This document shows positions 1-10,800 of a DNA stretch of 64,000 nt, piece by piece. The translations under genes and the position numbers were made by a program. The stretch comes from CAVVIH01 sp963748295 (GTDB lineage Bacteria > Acidobacteriota > Vicinamibacteria > Vicinamibacterales > 2-12-FULL-66-21). Under the pieces are notes generated by a model. It saw only the letters and a list, made by a program, of their open reading frames with translations, searched no databases and had not been told where the DNA came from. The stretch lies in NCBI GenBank assembly GCA_963748295.1, contig CAVVIH010000008.1:372001-436000 (forward strand), written 5' to 3'. How positions within the stretch are numbered: position 1 is the stretch's first letter; every line of letters starts with the position of its first letter.

Positions 1-1286
1 CTGCCGGGCGGCTGGAGCGCGGGCACCAATGGGACGGTCGTCGCCGAGGTCGTGCGCGCGCAGATCGACACCGAAGCGGACATCGAACGGTACCGCGGCA
101 AGCTCGCCGGCAAGATCGTCCTCACGCAGCCCGCCCGCGCGGTCTCGATGCTCGAAGGCCTCATCGTCCATCGGATGACGCCGGAAGAATTCGCGGAAGC
201 GGCGACGACGCCGATTCCGGCGGCCCGCGGGCGCGGCGGACGCGGCGGCGCTGGAGGCCGGGGAGCGGCCGACAACAGCTCTGCGGCAGAAGATCGCGCA
301 GTTCTACAAGTCGGAAGGGGTCGTCGCGCTGTTCAATCGCGGCGGCGACAGCGACTCGGCGTCGGCTGGCAGCAACCTCGACACGCGGCAGCAGCGCACC
401 GACGGCGGCACGATCTTCCCGTCGGGCAACGGTTCGCGAGCCGCGGACGCCGGACAGGCGGTGCCGTCGGTGACGCTCGCGGTGGAGCACTACAACCGGA
501 TGACCCGCATTCTCGACAAGGGCCTGCCGGTCAAGGTGGAGCTCAACATCCAGACGAAGTTCTACGACGAGACGTCGCCGAACGGCTTCAACCTCGTCGC
601 CGAGATCCCCGGCACCGATCCCGCGCTGAAGGATGAAGTGGTGATCCTCGGCGCCCACTTCGACTCCGTCGCGCATTCGCCTGGCGCCACCGACAACGCG
701 ACGGGCTCCGCCGCCATGATGGAGGCGATGCGCATCATCAAGGCGATTGGAGCGAAGCCGCGCCGCACGATCCGGATCGCGCTCTGGGGCGGCGAGGAAG
801 AGGGATTGATGGGATCGAGAGCGTATGTCCGCGAGCACTTCGCCGACATCACCACCATGACGCTGAAGCCGGCGCACGCGAAGGTCGCCGCTTACTTCAA
901 CTCCGACAACGGCAGCGGCCGCATCCGCGGCATCTGGCTCCAGAGCAACCTCGCGGTCGCGCCGATCTTCCAGCAATGGATCGAGCCGCTCCGCGATCTC
1001 GGCGTCACTGGGCTCGGTCCGCGCTCGGTCAGCTCGACCGATCACGTGTCGTTCGACAACGCCGGCCTGCCGGGATTCCAGTTCATGGTGGATCGGCTGG
1101 ATGTACAACTCCCGTTCCCACCACTCGAACATGGACACCGTCGATCGCGTGCAGCGCGACGACATGGTGCAGCACGCGACGGTGATTGCCGTGTTCGCCT
1201 GGAATGCCGCGAATCGTGACGAGAAGCTGCCGCGCAAGGCGCTGCCGCCGCCGCAGCGCAGCAACACGACAGACGCAGATCGATAG
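1..1286 (+). CDS. M28 family zinc aminopeptidase, 5' truncated by window edge, two +1 frameshifts
   Basis: Secreted-type M28 metallopeptidase releasing N-terminal amino acids. The beginning lies outside the window. Reading starts in frame 1 (LPGGWSAGTNG, PA-like region), moves to frame 2 at about position 280, where one extra base before CTG restores LRQKIAQFYKSEG, and to frame 3 at about 1103, where an extra G in GAT-G-TAC restores YNSRSHHSNMD. Visible M28 motifs are GAHFDSVAHSPGATDNATGS (zinc ligands H and D), WGGEEEGLMGS (catalytic and ligand Glu), NSDNGSG, and SSTDHVSFDNAGLPG near the C-terminus. It ends in a TAG immediately before the stop of the convergent permease. The remains are full-length and conserved in all three frames, so a consensus error is more likely than a decaying gene, but I cannot distinguish the two. 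Confidence 0.85.
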
Positions 1287-3935
1287 TCAGTCCGCGCGCA
1301 GCGCGACGACCGGATCGACCCGGGTCGCGCGGCGCGCTGGAATGCCGCTGGCGAAGAGCGCCACGAGGAGCAGCAGCCCGGTCGCGGCCGCCAGCACCGA
1401 CACATCGCGCGGCTCCACTTCGTAGAGCATCGTGGCGAGCCTGGTCGTCAGCAGGAGCGCGGCAATCAAACCGATGACTGCGCCCACGAGCACCATCCGG
1501 ATTCCCTCGAAGACCACCATCGCCAGCACCGACGCACGGGTTGCGCCGAGAGCCATCCGCACACCGAGCTCGCGGGTGCGCTGTGCGACGCTGTACGCCA
1601 TCACCCCATAAAGCCCGGTCAACGCGAGCGCGAGGGCGAGCACGCCGAACGCGCTGATCAGCACGACGCTCAGCCGGCGGTCCGAGACCGAGTCGCTCAC
1701 GACCGACGCCATGTCCGCGACCGACGCCGGCGGGACCTCGGGGTCCAGATTGCGCAGCACGGAACGGACCGGCGAAACCAGCGACAACGGGGAGCGTTCG
1801 GCCTTCACGACGAGCGTCATCGTGCGAGCCTGTCCGCCCGCTGAAAAGGGGATGAACTGTTCGTACGGCATGAACGCTTCGGGGCGCGGCGGCGTGTCGA
1901 GCCCGCGAAATCGGACGTCGCCGACGATCCCCACGATCGTCCGCCAGGGTTGCTCCGCGCCGGTCCCGCGCGAGAAGCGAATGCGGCGACCGATCGGATC
2001 GTCGTTCGCGAACAGCGTCCGGGCGGTCGTTTCGTTGATGATGACGACGGGCGGTGCAGCGGAGTCGTCGGATGCGACCGGCAACCGGCCGCGTTTCAGC
2101 GGGACGCCGAGGGTCTCGAAGTACCCGGGCGTGACGAGGTACCAATCGGCGGCGCCCGGATATCTGGTCCCGATCCGGGGACGGCCCTCGATGTCGAAAC
2201 TCCAGTCTCCCGATGCGGCGGCAAGCGGGAGCCCGGTGCCCGCCGCAGCAGATCGTACGCCCGGGAGAGCGCTGACTTCGTTGGTGAGCCGCGTGAAGTA
2301 CGCAGCGACGTCTTCGCGGCCCGGATACTTCGACGCGGGCAGCGACAGGCGCATGGTGAGCAGATTCGCGGCGTCGAATCCGCCGGGCACGGATGTGAGC
2401 CGCACGAAACTCTTGATCAGGAGTCCGGCCGCAACCATCAGGACGACGGCGGCGCTCACCTGGCACACGACGAGCGCTCGCCGCAACCGCGCCCTGCCGC
2501 TGATAGCGCCGCGATCGCCGTCGTTCAGCGAATGCGAGTGCCCGGAGCGGGCAGTCTGAAACGCGGGGAGCAGGCCGAACAGGACCGTGGTGCCGATCGC
2601 GAGGCCGCCGGCGAAGACGAAGACGGTGCCGTCGAACGAAAGCTGATCGAGCCGCGGCAGCGCGTTGCCGCCCAGCGCGACGAGCGTTCGCTGCGACCAG
2701 TACGCCACCAGCAGACCAGCGGCCGCCCCGGCGAGGGACAGAATCGCCGACTCCGTGAACAGCTGCCGGAACATGCGAAATCGGCTCGCGCCGAGCGCCG
2801 CGCGCACCGCGAGCTCACGCCGCCTGGCGGCGCCGCGCGCGAGGATCAGGTTCGCGACGTTCGCGCACGCAAGCAGCAGCATCAGACCGACGGCGCCCGC
2901 CAACACGCCGAGCACCGGCCGCGAGTCGCCGACGAGATCCTCGCCAAGCGGCCGGACGACGATGCCGAAGTTGCCCTGGTCGTGCTCGTCGGGATAACGC
3001 GCCATCAAGGGCCGGAGGATGGCATCCATCTCCGCCGACGCGGCTTGCCTGGAGGTCCCGGGCTGCAGCCTCGCAAATGCCTGCAGATAATGCCCGCCGC
3101 GCCTGGCGCGCGGGGCGGCGGTGTTGAAGACAGCCGGCACGTAGAGCTCCGCGCGGGTCATGCTTCGAATCTCGTTCGGCATGGCGACCCCGGCGCGCAT
3201 CACCCCGACGACCTGCGCGGCCACGCCGTTGATTGAAATGGTGCGGCCGACGATCGACGGGTCGGCGCCGAATCTGCGCCGCCAGAATCCATCGGACAGG
3301 ATCGTCACCGGCGGCGCGCCCTGAATCGCGTCTTCGGCCCGAAAGCCGCGGCCAAGCGCGGGCGGCGTACCGAGGACATCGAGCGCGTTGACCGAGATCG
3401 CGGCGGCGGCGACGCGTTCGGGATCGCCGATTCCACCGCTGACGTTCACCGCGCGGCCGCTGGCCGCGGCGATCGTCATCGTGCGGCTCTGTTCGGCGTA
3501 GTCGAGATACTCGGGATCGGACAGCGCGGCGCTCGGACTGCCGTCCCAGCGGTTCCAGACCGCGACGAGGCCGTCGGAATCGAGAAACGGCAGCGGGCGC
3601 AGCAGCACGGTGTCGACGACGCTGAAGATCGCGGTGTTCGCACCGATGCCGAGCGCGAGCGTCAGGATCGCCACGGCGACGAACGACGCGTTCCGCCGCA
3701 TGCCGCGGAGCGCGTAACGAACGTCCTGACCAGTCTGCGCGAGGTGCTCGCGTGGGCCGACCGCCAGCAGGTCCGCGATCGTCTGGCCCCAGAACCTCAA
3801 AGCGCCGGCGCGTCCTGCCTGCATCGCGTCCCGGCGCTGCTCGCGAAACACGCGCTCCATCTCGCTGCCGTAGTCCGCGCGTGCGTCGGACGGCAGCAGC
3901 CTCAGAAGACGGCGGAACCAGCGATCGGCGCTCAC
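1287..3935 (-). CDS. ADOP-type MacB/FtsX double permease (PadR-coupled)
   Basis: 882-residue inner-membrane permease with two MacB_PCD plus FtsX halves, the layout called ADOP (acidobacterial duplicated orphan permease). Residues 1-70 form the cytoplasmic head seen in PadR-linked members (RRLLRLLPSDARADYGSEM). The first membrane helix has the signature ILTLALGIGANTAIFSVV. A periplasmic domain, a three-helix bundle (LMLLLACANVANLILARG) and a second equivalent half follow, ending RRATRVDPVVALRAD. Its start codon overlaps the PadR stop by 4 nt (ATGA), so the two are translationally coupled. No ATP-binding subunit is encoded nearby. Family members are thought to export or sense unknown substrates; the substrate here cannot be read from sequence. 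Confidence 0.93.
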   Translation of the reverse strand: MSADRWFRRLLRLLPSDARADYGSEMERVFREQRRDAMQAGRAGALRFWGQTIADLLAVGPREHLAQTGQDVRYALRGMRRNASFVAVAILTLALGIGANTAIFSVVDTVLLRPLPFLDSDGLVAVWNRWDGSPSAALSDPEYLDYAEQSRTMTIAAASGRAVNVSGGIGDPERVAAAAISVNALDVLGTPPALGRGFRAEDAIQGAPPVTILSDGFWRRRFGADPSIVGRTISINGVAAQVVGVMRAGVAMPNEIRSMTRAELYVPAVFNTAAPRARRGGHYLQAFARLQPGTSRQAASAEMDAILRPLMARYPDEHDQGNFGIVVRPLGEDLVGDSRPVLGVLAGAVGLMLLLACANVANLILARGAARRRELAVRAALGASRFRMFRQLFTESAILSLAGAAAGLLVAYWSQRTLVALGGNALPRLDQLSFDGTVFVFAGGLAIGTTVLFGLLPAFQTARSGHSHSLNDGDRGAISGRARLRRALVVCQVSAAVVLMVAAGLLIKSFVRLTSVPGGFDAANLLTMRLSLPASKYPGREDVAAYFTRLTNEVSALPGVRSAAAGTGLPLAAASGDWSFDIEGRPRIGTRYPGAADWYLVTPGYFETLGVPLKRGRLPVASDDSAAPPVVIINETTARTLFANDDPIGRRIRFSRGTGAEQPWRTIVGIVGDVRFRGLDTPPRPEAFMPYEQFIPFSAGGQARTMTLVVKAERSPLSLVSPVRSVLRNLDPEVPPASVADMASVVSDSVSDRRLSVVLISAFGVLALALALTGLYGVMAYSVAQRTRELGVRMALGATRASVLAMVVFEGIRMVLVGAVIGLIAALLLTTRLATMLYEVEPRDVSVLAAATGLLLLVALFASGIPARRATRVDPVVALRAD

Positions 3936-4294
3936 GCCAGGCGGCCTTTCGGGATCAGTTTCTTCGCCCGCGCCATGCCCAGCGCGGTTTCCATGCGGAC
4001 CGCCTCCGCTCTCGCGACACGCCGGCCGAACTCCGTCAGCCGGTAATACCGCCGCCGCTCGTCGTCGAGCGCCGGATCGGGGCGTTCGGCGCTCTCCTGG
4101 ATCACGCCCTCCTGCACGAACCGCCGGATGATCGTGTAGAGCGTCGCGGCGCTGAGCACGATCTGCCCGTCCGTCCGGCGCGCGACTTCTTTGATCACCG
4201 CATAACCGTGCTTCTCGCCGTCCGCCAGCGCGATCAGGACCTGGAACATGCCGGGGGTCAGCGGCAGGAGCGACTCGGGGTCTCTCTGTGACAT
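3932..4294 (-). CDS. PadR family transcriptional regulator
   Basis: About 120 residues from the chosen start MSQRDPES; an in-frame ATG 45 nt upstream would run through the operator-like palindrome, so I prefer the shorter form. The PadR winged-helix signature is complete: LTPGMFQVLIALADGEKHGYAVIKEV, ATLYTIIRRFVQEG, and DDERRRYYRLTEFGRRV. Members are small dimeric repressors that usually bind a palindrome at their own promoter. It overlaps the downstream permease by 4 nt and is a clear paralogue of the PadR at 25581-25955 (shared LADGEKHGYA, RPDP-LDDERRRYYRL). Confidence 0.93.
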   Translation of the reverse strand: MSQRDPESLLPLTPGMFQVLIALADGEKHGYAVIKEVARRTDGQIVLSAATLYTIIRRFVQEGVIQESAERPDPALDDERRRYYRLTEFGRRVARAEAVRMETALGMARAKKLIPKGRLA

Positions 4295-4303
4295 CAGATG
4301 TAT

Positions 4304-4328
4304 GACTATATCGTGTGATGAAATAGTG
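4304..4328. promoter_or_regulatory. Putative PadR operator (imperfect 10-5-10 palindrome)
   Basis: Half-sites GACTATATCG (4304-4313) and TGAAATAGTG (4319-4328) are separated by 5 bp and match as inverted repeats at 7 of 10 positions. The site is 9 bp upstream of the PadR start. It has the same half-site sequence and spacing as the perfect palindrome upstream of the second PadR gene (25961-25985), which is the main support for an operator. Confidence 0.6.
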
Positions 4329-4476
4329 TCAACTCCCAACTCCCAAGAACGCCAACTCCCAATTCGCCAAAAATTCGGACTCCAAACGGACCTTGCGAGT
4401 TGGAATTCAGCTTCGCAAGAAGTACAGGTCCAGGAGAAGAATTGGGAGTTGGTGTTTTTTGGGAGTTGGGAATTGA
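4329..4476. repeat. Heptamer-period inverted repeat (GGGAGTT unit), copy A
   Basis: Left arm 4329-4365 is built from CAACTCC heptamers; right arm 4439-4476 is built from the complement GGGAGTT. Outer arms 4329-4346 and 4459-4476 pair at 17 of 18 positions, and inner arms 4352-4365 and 4439-4452 pair perfectly, around a roughly 73-nt loop. It sits between the divergent PadR and addB genes. Its arms are nearly identical to copy B at 44942-45040. No gene is evident between 4295 and 4553. Confidence 0.8.
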
Positions 4477-4553
4477 CTGTGCTACTGTCGGGTTGCGGCT
4501 GTGAGCGCAGCCGTTACGGTGACCCGGCAGGGCGTCCGGGGTGAAAGGCGCGG

Positions 4554-7500
4554 ATGTCTCTCTTCAATTCCCTACGCATCATCGAATCGTCTGACGCTGC
4601 CCGGCGTCTTCGCGAGGCCGCGGAATGGCTCGAGGCTCGTACCGGCCACGGCGATGTCGTGATCGTCGGCGCCTCACGCGGCGCGGCTGACGACCTCGCG
4701 CGGATGGTGGCACGGCGGCGCGGCGGCGCCATCGGCCTTCATCGCTTCAGCTTCGCGCAGCTGGCGGCTCGCCTCGCGGCGCCTGTGCTTGCGGCCAAGG
4801 GCATTGCGCCTGCCACGCGCATGGGATCCGAGGCGGTCGCGGCGCGCGCCACGTTCGAGGCACGGCGCAGCGAGGGCCTGACCTATTTCGATCCTGTCGC
4901 CCACACACCCGGGTTTGCTCGCGCGCTCGTCCGTACGCTGCAGGACGTCGCGATGGCCGGCGTGGGGCCGGCGGCTTTGCGCGCGCTGCCGCTCGGCGGC
5001 GAGGACCTCGCCCACCTGCTCGAACGCTTCGACGAGCAGTTTCAAACGGCGTCGGCAATCGATCGCGCGTCCTTGTTCGATCACGCACGCCAGGGGCTGG
5101 CGGCGATCGACGGCACGGCACTCCTGTTTCTGGACGTGCCGCTCGAATCGAACGTGGAGTTCGATCTGGCGCGCGATCTGCTTCTCTCCGCGCCGGACGC
5201 CCTGGTCACGGTCCCGTTCGGCGATCTGACGACGCTGGAGTTTCTGAAGGCGCTCGATCGCCGGATCGAAGTTCTGCCGCCCGACGGTGAGTCCGACCTG
5301 ATGTCGCTGCGCCGCCACCTCTTTGCGGCGACGCAACCACCCGAACGAGCCAGGAGCGGCGACGTCCGGTTCTTCTCCGCGCCCGGCGAAGGACGCGAGT
5401 GCGTGGAGATCGCCCGCAGAATCCTCGACGAAGCCCGCGCCGGCGTGCCGTTCGACGAAATCGCCGTCTTCCTGCGGTCGCCGCGCGAGTATCTCGGCCT
5501 GCTCGAGGACGCGTTCGAGCGGGCCGGTATCCAGGCCTGGTTCGATCGGGGTACCCGCCGTCCGCATCCGTCGGGGCGCGCGTTTCTCGCGCTGCTCAGC
5601 TGCGCGGTCGAGCGGTTGTCCGCGGTCCGCTTTGCCGAATATCTCTCACTGGCGCAGGTGCCCGGGGAGGCGGCTGCGCCACCGCCGCAGCACACGGCGG
5701 CGCCCGGCGACGAGATCGCCGCAGGCTTCGCAAGCATCGAACCTGCTGCCGAGCCGTCCGAGACGCCGATTGACGAACCGGATCAAGCGGCCGACTCGCA
5801 GGCGGTTGTCGAAGGCACGCTTCGCGCTCCGTGGAAATGGGAGCGCCTGATCGTCGAGTCGTCGGTGATCGGCGGAGATCCTTGGCGATGGGAGCGGCGG
5901 CTGCGTGGCCTCGCGGCGCAATACAAGAAGACCCTCGCCGAGGAACAACGGGAGGACCCCGAGTCGCCGCGCATCGCGCGGATCCGCAGAGATCTCGAGA
6001 ATCTCCGGCATCTTTCCGAGTTCGCGCTGCCGATCATCGACACGCTCGCCTCGTGGCCGGCCGCGGCGACCTGGGGTGAGTGGCTCGACCGTTTTGCGGC
6101 GCTCGTGCCAATCGTGCTGCGCAGTCCCGGCCGTGTCGAGCGAGTGCTGCGCGAGCTGCGGCCGATGAGCACCGTCGGTCCGGTGACGCTCGAAGAAGCT
6201 CGCGACGTCCTCAGCGAACGGCTGCGCACGCTCGACGATCCGCCACCCGCCCAGCGCTACGGACGCGTGTTCGTCGGCAGCCCGCACCAGGCGCGCGGAC
6301 GCGTCTTCAAGGTGGTCTTCGTCCCTGGCCTGGCGGAGCGGCTGTTCCCGCAGAAGCCGCGCGAGGATCCGATGCTGCTCGACGTCGAGATGCGCGTGCC
6401 TCTCGCGAGCGGCCTGTTCGTGCAGGAGGATCGCGCCAGGACCGAACGGCTGCTGCTGCGGCTCGCGGTTGGATCGCCGACGGACCGGTTGTGGCTCTCG
6501 TATCCGCGCCTCGACGTCGGCGGCGCGCGGCCGCGGGTGCCGTCGTTCTACGTCCTCGACGTGATGCGCGCCATCACCGGCCGCATCCCCAATCACGAAG
6601 AGCTGCAGCGCGATGCGGCAGCGGAGGGCGGCGCCCGTCTCGATTGGCCGGCGCCGTGGCGGCCGGCAGCCGCGATCGACGACGTCGAGCACGATCTGGC
6701 GACGCTGAGGGAGCTGGGCAGCGTGCCCGATCGGCATGCCGTGCGAGGACACGCGCATTATCTGCTCGGCCTCAACGACGCGCTGCGGCGGTCGGTCACG
6801 ATGCGGTGGGCGCGTGGAAGATCTCGATGGCGTCCCGAGGACGGCTTGACGCGAGTGACCCCGGCGATCGCCGACATCCTGAAGACGCAGCGGCTCGCAC
6901 AGCGCCCGTATTCCGTGTCCGCGCTTCAGAAGTTCACGACCTGCCCGTATCAGTTCGCGCTGTCGGCGATCTACCGCCTCGAGCCGAACGACGCGCCGGA
7001 GCCGCTGCAGCGGCTCGATCCGCTGATGCGCGGCGCGCTGTTCCACGAGGCCCAGGCGCAGCTGATGCGGGTCCTGCACGCGGAGAACCGCCTTCCCGTG
7101 ACCGATCCGGGCACGGGCTACGCGCTCGAAGTCCTGGATCGCGTGCTCGGCGAGGTGGCAGCCAAGTACGAGGAAGAGCTGGCGCCCGCGATCGCACGCG
7201 TCTGGCGAGACGAGATCGCGGCGATCGGTCTCGACCTGCGCATGTGGGTGAGGCGGCTGCCGGCGGCCGCCGAATGGACGCCGGAGTACTTCGAGTTCAG
7301 CTTCGGCCTCTCGGACGAAGGCCGCGACCAGCGAAGCGTTGCCGATCCGGCAGTGATCGCCAATGGCTTCAAGCTTCGCGGAGCGGTCGACGTCATCGAA
7401 ACCCACGGCCAGTCGCCGGCGCTGCGCATCACGGATCACAAGACCGGGCGCAACCGCACGACGCCGCGGACGGTGATTGGCGGTGGCGCCACGCTGCAGC

Positions 7501-7817
7501 CCGTTGTTTACGGGCTGGCGATCGAGCAGGTCCTCGGCCGGCCGGTGCGCGAAGGGCGTCTCTACTACTGCACTGCTGCAGGCGGCTTCGCCGAGCATCC
7601 GGTGCCGCTGTCCGACGCGAACCGCAGGGCCGCGATCGAGGCGCTCGAGATAATCGACCGCGCCATCGAGCTTGGTTTCCTTCCCGCCGCCCCGGCCGAG
7701 CGGGCGTGCACATGGTGCGATTTCCGTCCGATCTGCGGCCCCGACGCTCCGCGGCACGCCGCGCGCAAGCCGGCGGATCAGCTCGCCGACCTCACAGCGC
7801 TGAGGGCGATGCCATGA
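4554..7817 (+). CDS. addB: AddB-like helicase-nuclease subunit (PD-(D/E)XK)
   Basis: 1087-residue second subunit of the AddAB double-strand-break resection complex. The C-terminal PD-(D/E)XK nuclease has LMRGALFHEAQAQ, the acidic strand GAVDVIE, and ITDHKTG (catalytic Asp and Lys). Four cysteines fit the AddB iron-sulfur cluster: Cys797 in FTTCPYQF, then Cys1052, Cys1055 and Cys1061 in CTWCDFRPIC, i.e. the CxxCx5C spacing of Bacillus AddB. The position of the N-terminal Walker A is degenerate (VIVGASRGAADD), so this subunit probably does not hydrolyse ATP. The stop overlaps the addA start by 4 nt (ATGA). Two low-complexity stretches near residues 365-425 are atypical linkers. Confidence 0.88.
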   Translation: MSLFNSLRIIESSDAARRLREAAEWLEARTGHGDVVIVGASRGAADDLARMVARRRGGAIGLHRFSFAQLAARLAAPVLAAKGIAPATRMGSEAVAARATFEARRSEGLTYFDPVAHTPGFARALVRTLQDVAMAGVGPAALRALPLGGEDLAHLLERFDEQFQTASAIDRASLFDHARQGLAAIDGTALLFLDVPLESNVEFDLARDLLLSAPDALVTVPFGDLTTLEFLKALDRRIEVLPPDGESDLMSLRRHLFAATQPPERARSGDVRFFSAPGEGRECVEIARRILDEARAGVPFDEIAVFLRSPREYLGLLEDAFERAGIQAWFDRGTRRPHPSGRAFLALLSCAVERLSAVRFAEYLSLAQVPGEAAAPPPQHTAAPGDEIAAGFASIEPAAEPSETPIDEPDQAADSQAVVEGTLRAPWKWERLIVESSVIGGDPWRWERRLRGLAAQYKKTLAEEQREDPESPRIARIRRDLENLRHLSEFALPIIDTLASWPAAATWGEWLDRFAALVPIVLRSPGRVERVLRELRPMSTVGPVTLEEARDVLSERLRTLDDPPPAQRYGRVFVGSPHQARGRVFKVVFVPGLAERLFPQKPREDPMLLDVEMRVPLASGLFVQEDRARTERLLLRLAVGSPTDRLWLSYPRLDVGGARPRVPSFYVLDVMRAITGRIPNHEELQRDAAAEGGARLDWPAPWRPAAAIDDVEHDLATLRELGSVPDRHAVRGHAHYLLGLNDALRRSVTMRWARGRSRWRPEDGLTRVTPAIADILKTQRLAQRPYSVSALQKFTTCPYQFALSAIYRLEPNDAPEPLQRLDPLMRGALFHEAQAQLMRVLHAENRLPVTDPGTGYALEVLDRVLGEVAAKYEEELAPAIARVWRDEIAAIGLDLRMWVRRLPAAAEWTPEYFEFSFGLSDEGRDQRSVADPAVIANGFKLRGAVDVIETHGQSPALRITDHKTGRNRTTPRTVIGGGATLQPVVYGLAIEQVLGRPVREGRLYYCTAAGGFAEHPVPLSDANRRAAIEALEIIDRAIELGFLPAAPAERACTWCDFRPICGPDAPRHAARKPADQLADLTALRAMP

Positions 7818-10800
7818 CCCAGGTCCGGGACGCGCTCGCGGATTCGGCAGTCCGCACCCTCATCTCGGACGCGCTCGACTCGACGCTCATCGTCGAAGCC
7901 GCGGCCGGAACGGGCAAGACGACGGAGCTCGTCACCAGGATCGTGCGGATCCTCTCCGAAGGCCGCGCCGAGGTCGGCGAGATCGTGGCGGTGACGTTCA
8001 CCGAGAAGGCCGCGGGCGAGCTGAAGCTGCGGCTGCGCGAGCGGCTCGACAGCGAGCGTGCGCGCACCGGCGGCGACCGCGAACGGCGCAGCCGTCTCGA
8101 CCAGTCGCTGACGCGACTCGAGGAAGCGCACGTCAATACGATCCACGGCTTCTGCGCCGACCTGCTCCGCGAGCGGCCGGTCGAGGCGGGCGTCGATCCG
8201 CTTTTCGACGTCCTCACCGAGCAGCAGGCGGGACGCCTGTTCGACGATGCGTTCGGACGCTGGATTCAGCAGCAGCTCGTGAATCCGCCGGAAGGTGTCC
8301 GCCGCGCGCTGCGGCGATCGTCGTTCGGCGGCGAGGATGGTCCGGTGGATCGCCTTCGCGGCGCGGCCTGGGAGCTGGCCCAGTGGCGCGACTTCCCCGC
8401 CCCGTGGACGCGGAATCCGTTTGCGCGGGCGGCCGACATCCAGTCGCTCATCGCGGCGCTGCACGAGACCGCGGACCTTACGCGCCGGCCTGCGTCGACG
8501 AGCGACCCGCTGCACTATGGAACCGAGCCGGCCCGCCGGCTCAGCGACGAGATCGCGCTGCGCCAGACGCTCGGGAATCCAGGCGAACGGGACCTCGACG
8601 AGTGGGAGGCGGCGCTGGTCGATCTCTCTCGGGATCGAGCGCTCGCGAACGCGAAACAGGGACGCGGCAAGTTCTATCGCGACGGCACGCCCCGCGACAC
8701 CGTGGTCGCGGCACTCGCGGATCTGCGCGCGCGGCTCGACGGCTTTCGCATGTCGGCTGACGCCGATCTGGCGGCGCTCCTGCAGCAGGAATTGCGCGGA
8801 GCGCTCGAAGAGTACGAGCGCTTGAAGGCGCGCGCCGGCGCGCTCGACTTCCTGGATCTGCTGTTGCGCGCCCGCGACCTCGTCCGCGACAACCCGATGG
8901 TCCGGCGCGGATTCCAGCAGCGGTTCAAGCGCATCTTCGTCGACGAATTCCAGGATACCGATCCGCTCCAGGCGGAGATCCTGCTGCTGCTCGCCGCCGA
9001 CGACCCGGCTGAGACCGACTGGCGGCGTGCGCGGCCAGTTCCCGGGCGGCTTTTCCTGGTCGGTGACCCGAAACAATCGATCTACCGTTTTCGTCGTGCA
9101 GACGTCGCGATCTACCGTGACGTCTGCGCACAACTTCGCGATCAAGGAGCGACGCTCGTTCACCTCAACACGAGCTTCCGCAGCGTGCCCGGGATTCAGG
9201 CGTGCGTGAACGCAGCGTTCCGTCCCGTCATGACCGGCGATGAAGCGACGCTGCAGGCCGAATACGTGCCGCTGGCGCCGCACCGCCGCACCATCACCGC
9301 GCAGCCTTCCATCGTCGCGCTGCCGGTTCCCGAACCGTATGCGCGCCGCTACGTGTCTGGTCCGGCAATCGAGAAATCGCTGCCCGACGCGGTGGGAGCG
9401 CTGGTCGAGTGGATCGTGCGCGAGAGCAAATGGAAGGTGACCGAGCGCAGCGGCAGCGAACCCGCGCCGGTCTCGGCGAAGCACATCTGCCTGCTCTTCA
9501 GGCGCTTCGTCAGCTGGCAGAACGACATGACACGCCCCTATGTCGAGGCGCTCGAGTCGCGCGGCATCCCTCACGTGCTCGTCGGCGGGAAGGCGTTTCA
9601 CGAGCGTGAGGAAGTCGAAGCGCTTCGCGCGGCGCTGACCGCGATCGAATGGCCCGAGGACGAGCTGTCGGTGTTCGCGACGCTGCGAGGCCCCTTCTTC
9701 GCGATCGGCGACGAGGCGCTGCTCGAGTGGGCCTGGCGGTTCGGCAAGAAGGACGACCAGCGGTTCGTGCGCGGCGTGTTCAATCCGTTCCGGATTCCGT
9801 CCGTGTTCCTGAAAGACACGCCACCCGATGTCGAACACCTGCGGCCGATCGCGTCGGCGCTGCAGCTGCTGCGGGATCTGCACCGCTACCGAAACTACCT
9901 GCCCCCGTCCCGGCGCAAGGAAGCGGCAGCGGCGGGCATCCGCCTGTCGGGCGGCGTATCGGGCACGCTGCAGGAGCTCCTCACGCGGACCCGCGCACAC
10001 GTCGGCTTCGCGCTGCGCATTGGCGGCGAGCAGGCGCTCGCCAACGTGCTCCACATCGGCGAGCTCGCGCGTCAGTACGAGACGAATGGCGGCATCTCGT
10101 TCCGTGGATTCGTCGATGAGCTGCGAATCGCCGCGGACACCGCGCAGGCGTCAGAAGCGCCGATCCTCGAAGAGGACAGCGACGGCGTGCGCATGATGAC
10201 GGTCCACAAGGCGAAGGGCCTGGAGTTTCCGATCGTCATCCTCGTGGACATGACGTGCAGGCTCTCGCGCGTCGAGGCCGGCCGCTGGATCGATCCGACC
10301 GGACGTCTGTGCGCGCTGAAACTCGGCGGCTGGGCGCCGACCGATCTGCTGCTGAACGGACCGCTCGAGGCCGCGCGCGACCGGGCCGAGGGACTGCGTC
10401 TCGCATACGTCGCCGCCACCCGCGCCCGCGACGTCCTCGTGGTGCCCGTCATCGGCGATGAGGTCTACGACGGCGGCTGGATCGAACCGCTGATGCCCGC
10501 CGTGTATCCGCCGCCTTCATCGCGCCCCGACCCCGCGGGCGCACCCGGTTGCCCGTCGTTCACGTCGCGCGACTCCGTCATGAACCGTCCCGATGGCGAT
10601 CCTGCGAGGCCAGGCACCGTCGCGCCAGGGTCATATGCGTTCGGGAACCAGGGACCGGGGCCCAGGGACCAGGAGGACAGGGACCTGAACGCAGTGATAC
10701 CGGCGGCACAAACGGCTCGCGGCCTCCGTCTCCCGGCCCCCGGCCCCTGGCCCCCGGACCCTGCGAGCTATTCAGCCGTCTGGTGGGACCCGCACGTGCT

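Noticed and set aside
161..2466. Long minus- and plus-strand open frames overlapping the M28 gene and the first ADOP permease
   Set aside because: Arg/Ala/Gly-rich shadow frames caused by high GC; no domain motifs, and they are antisense or out of frame to clearly conserved genes.
5646..7757. 703-codon minus-strand open frame opposite addB
   Set aside because: Antisense shadow; composition and lack of motifs contrast with the complete AddB nuclease on the plus strand.
6080..7813. N-terminal extension of the addA frame by about 578 codons
   Set aside because: It is the +2 frame of addB; AddA motifs begin only after the ATG at 7814, which overlaps the addB stop in the usual ATGA way.
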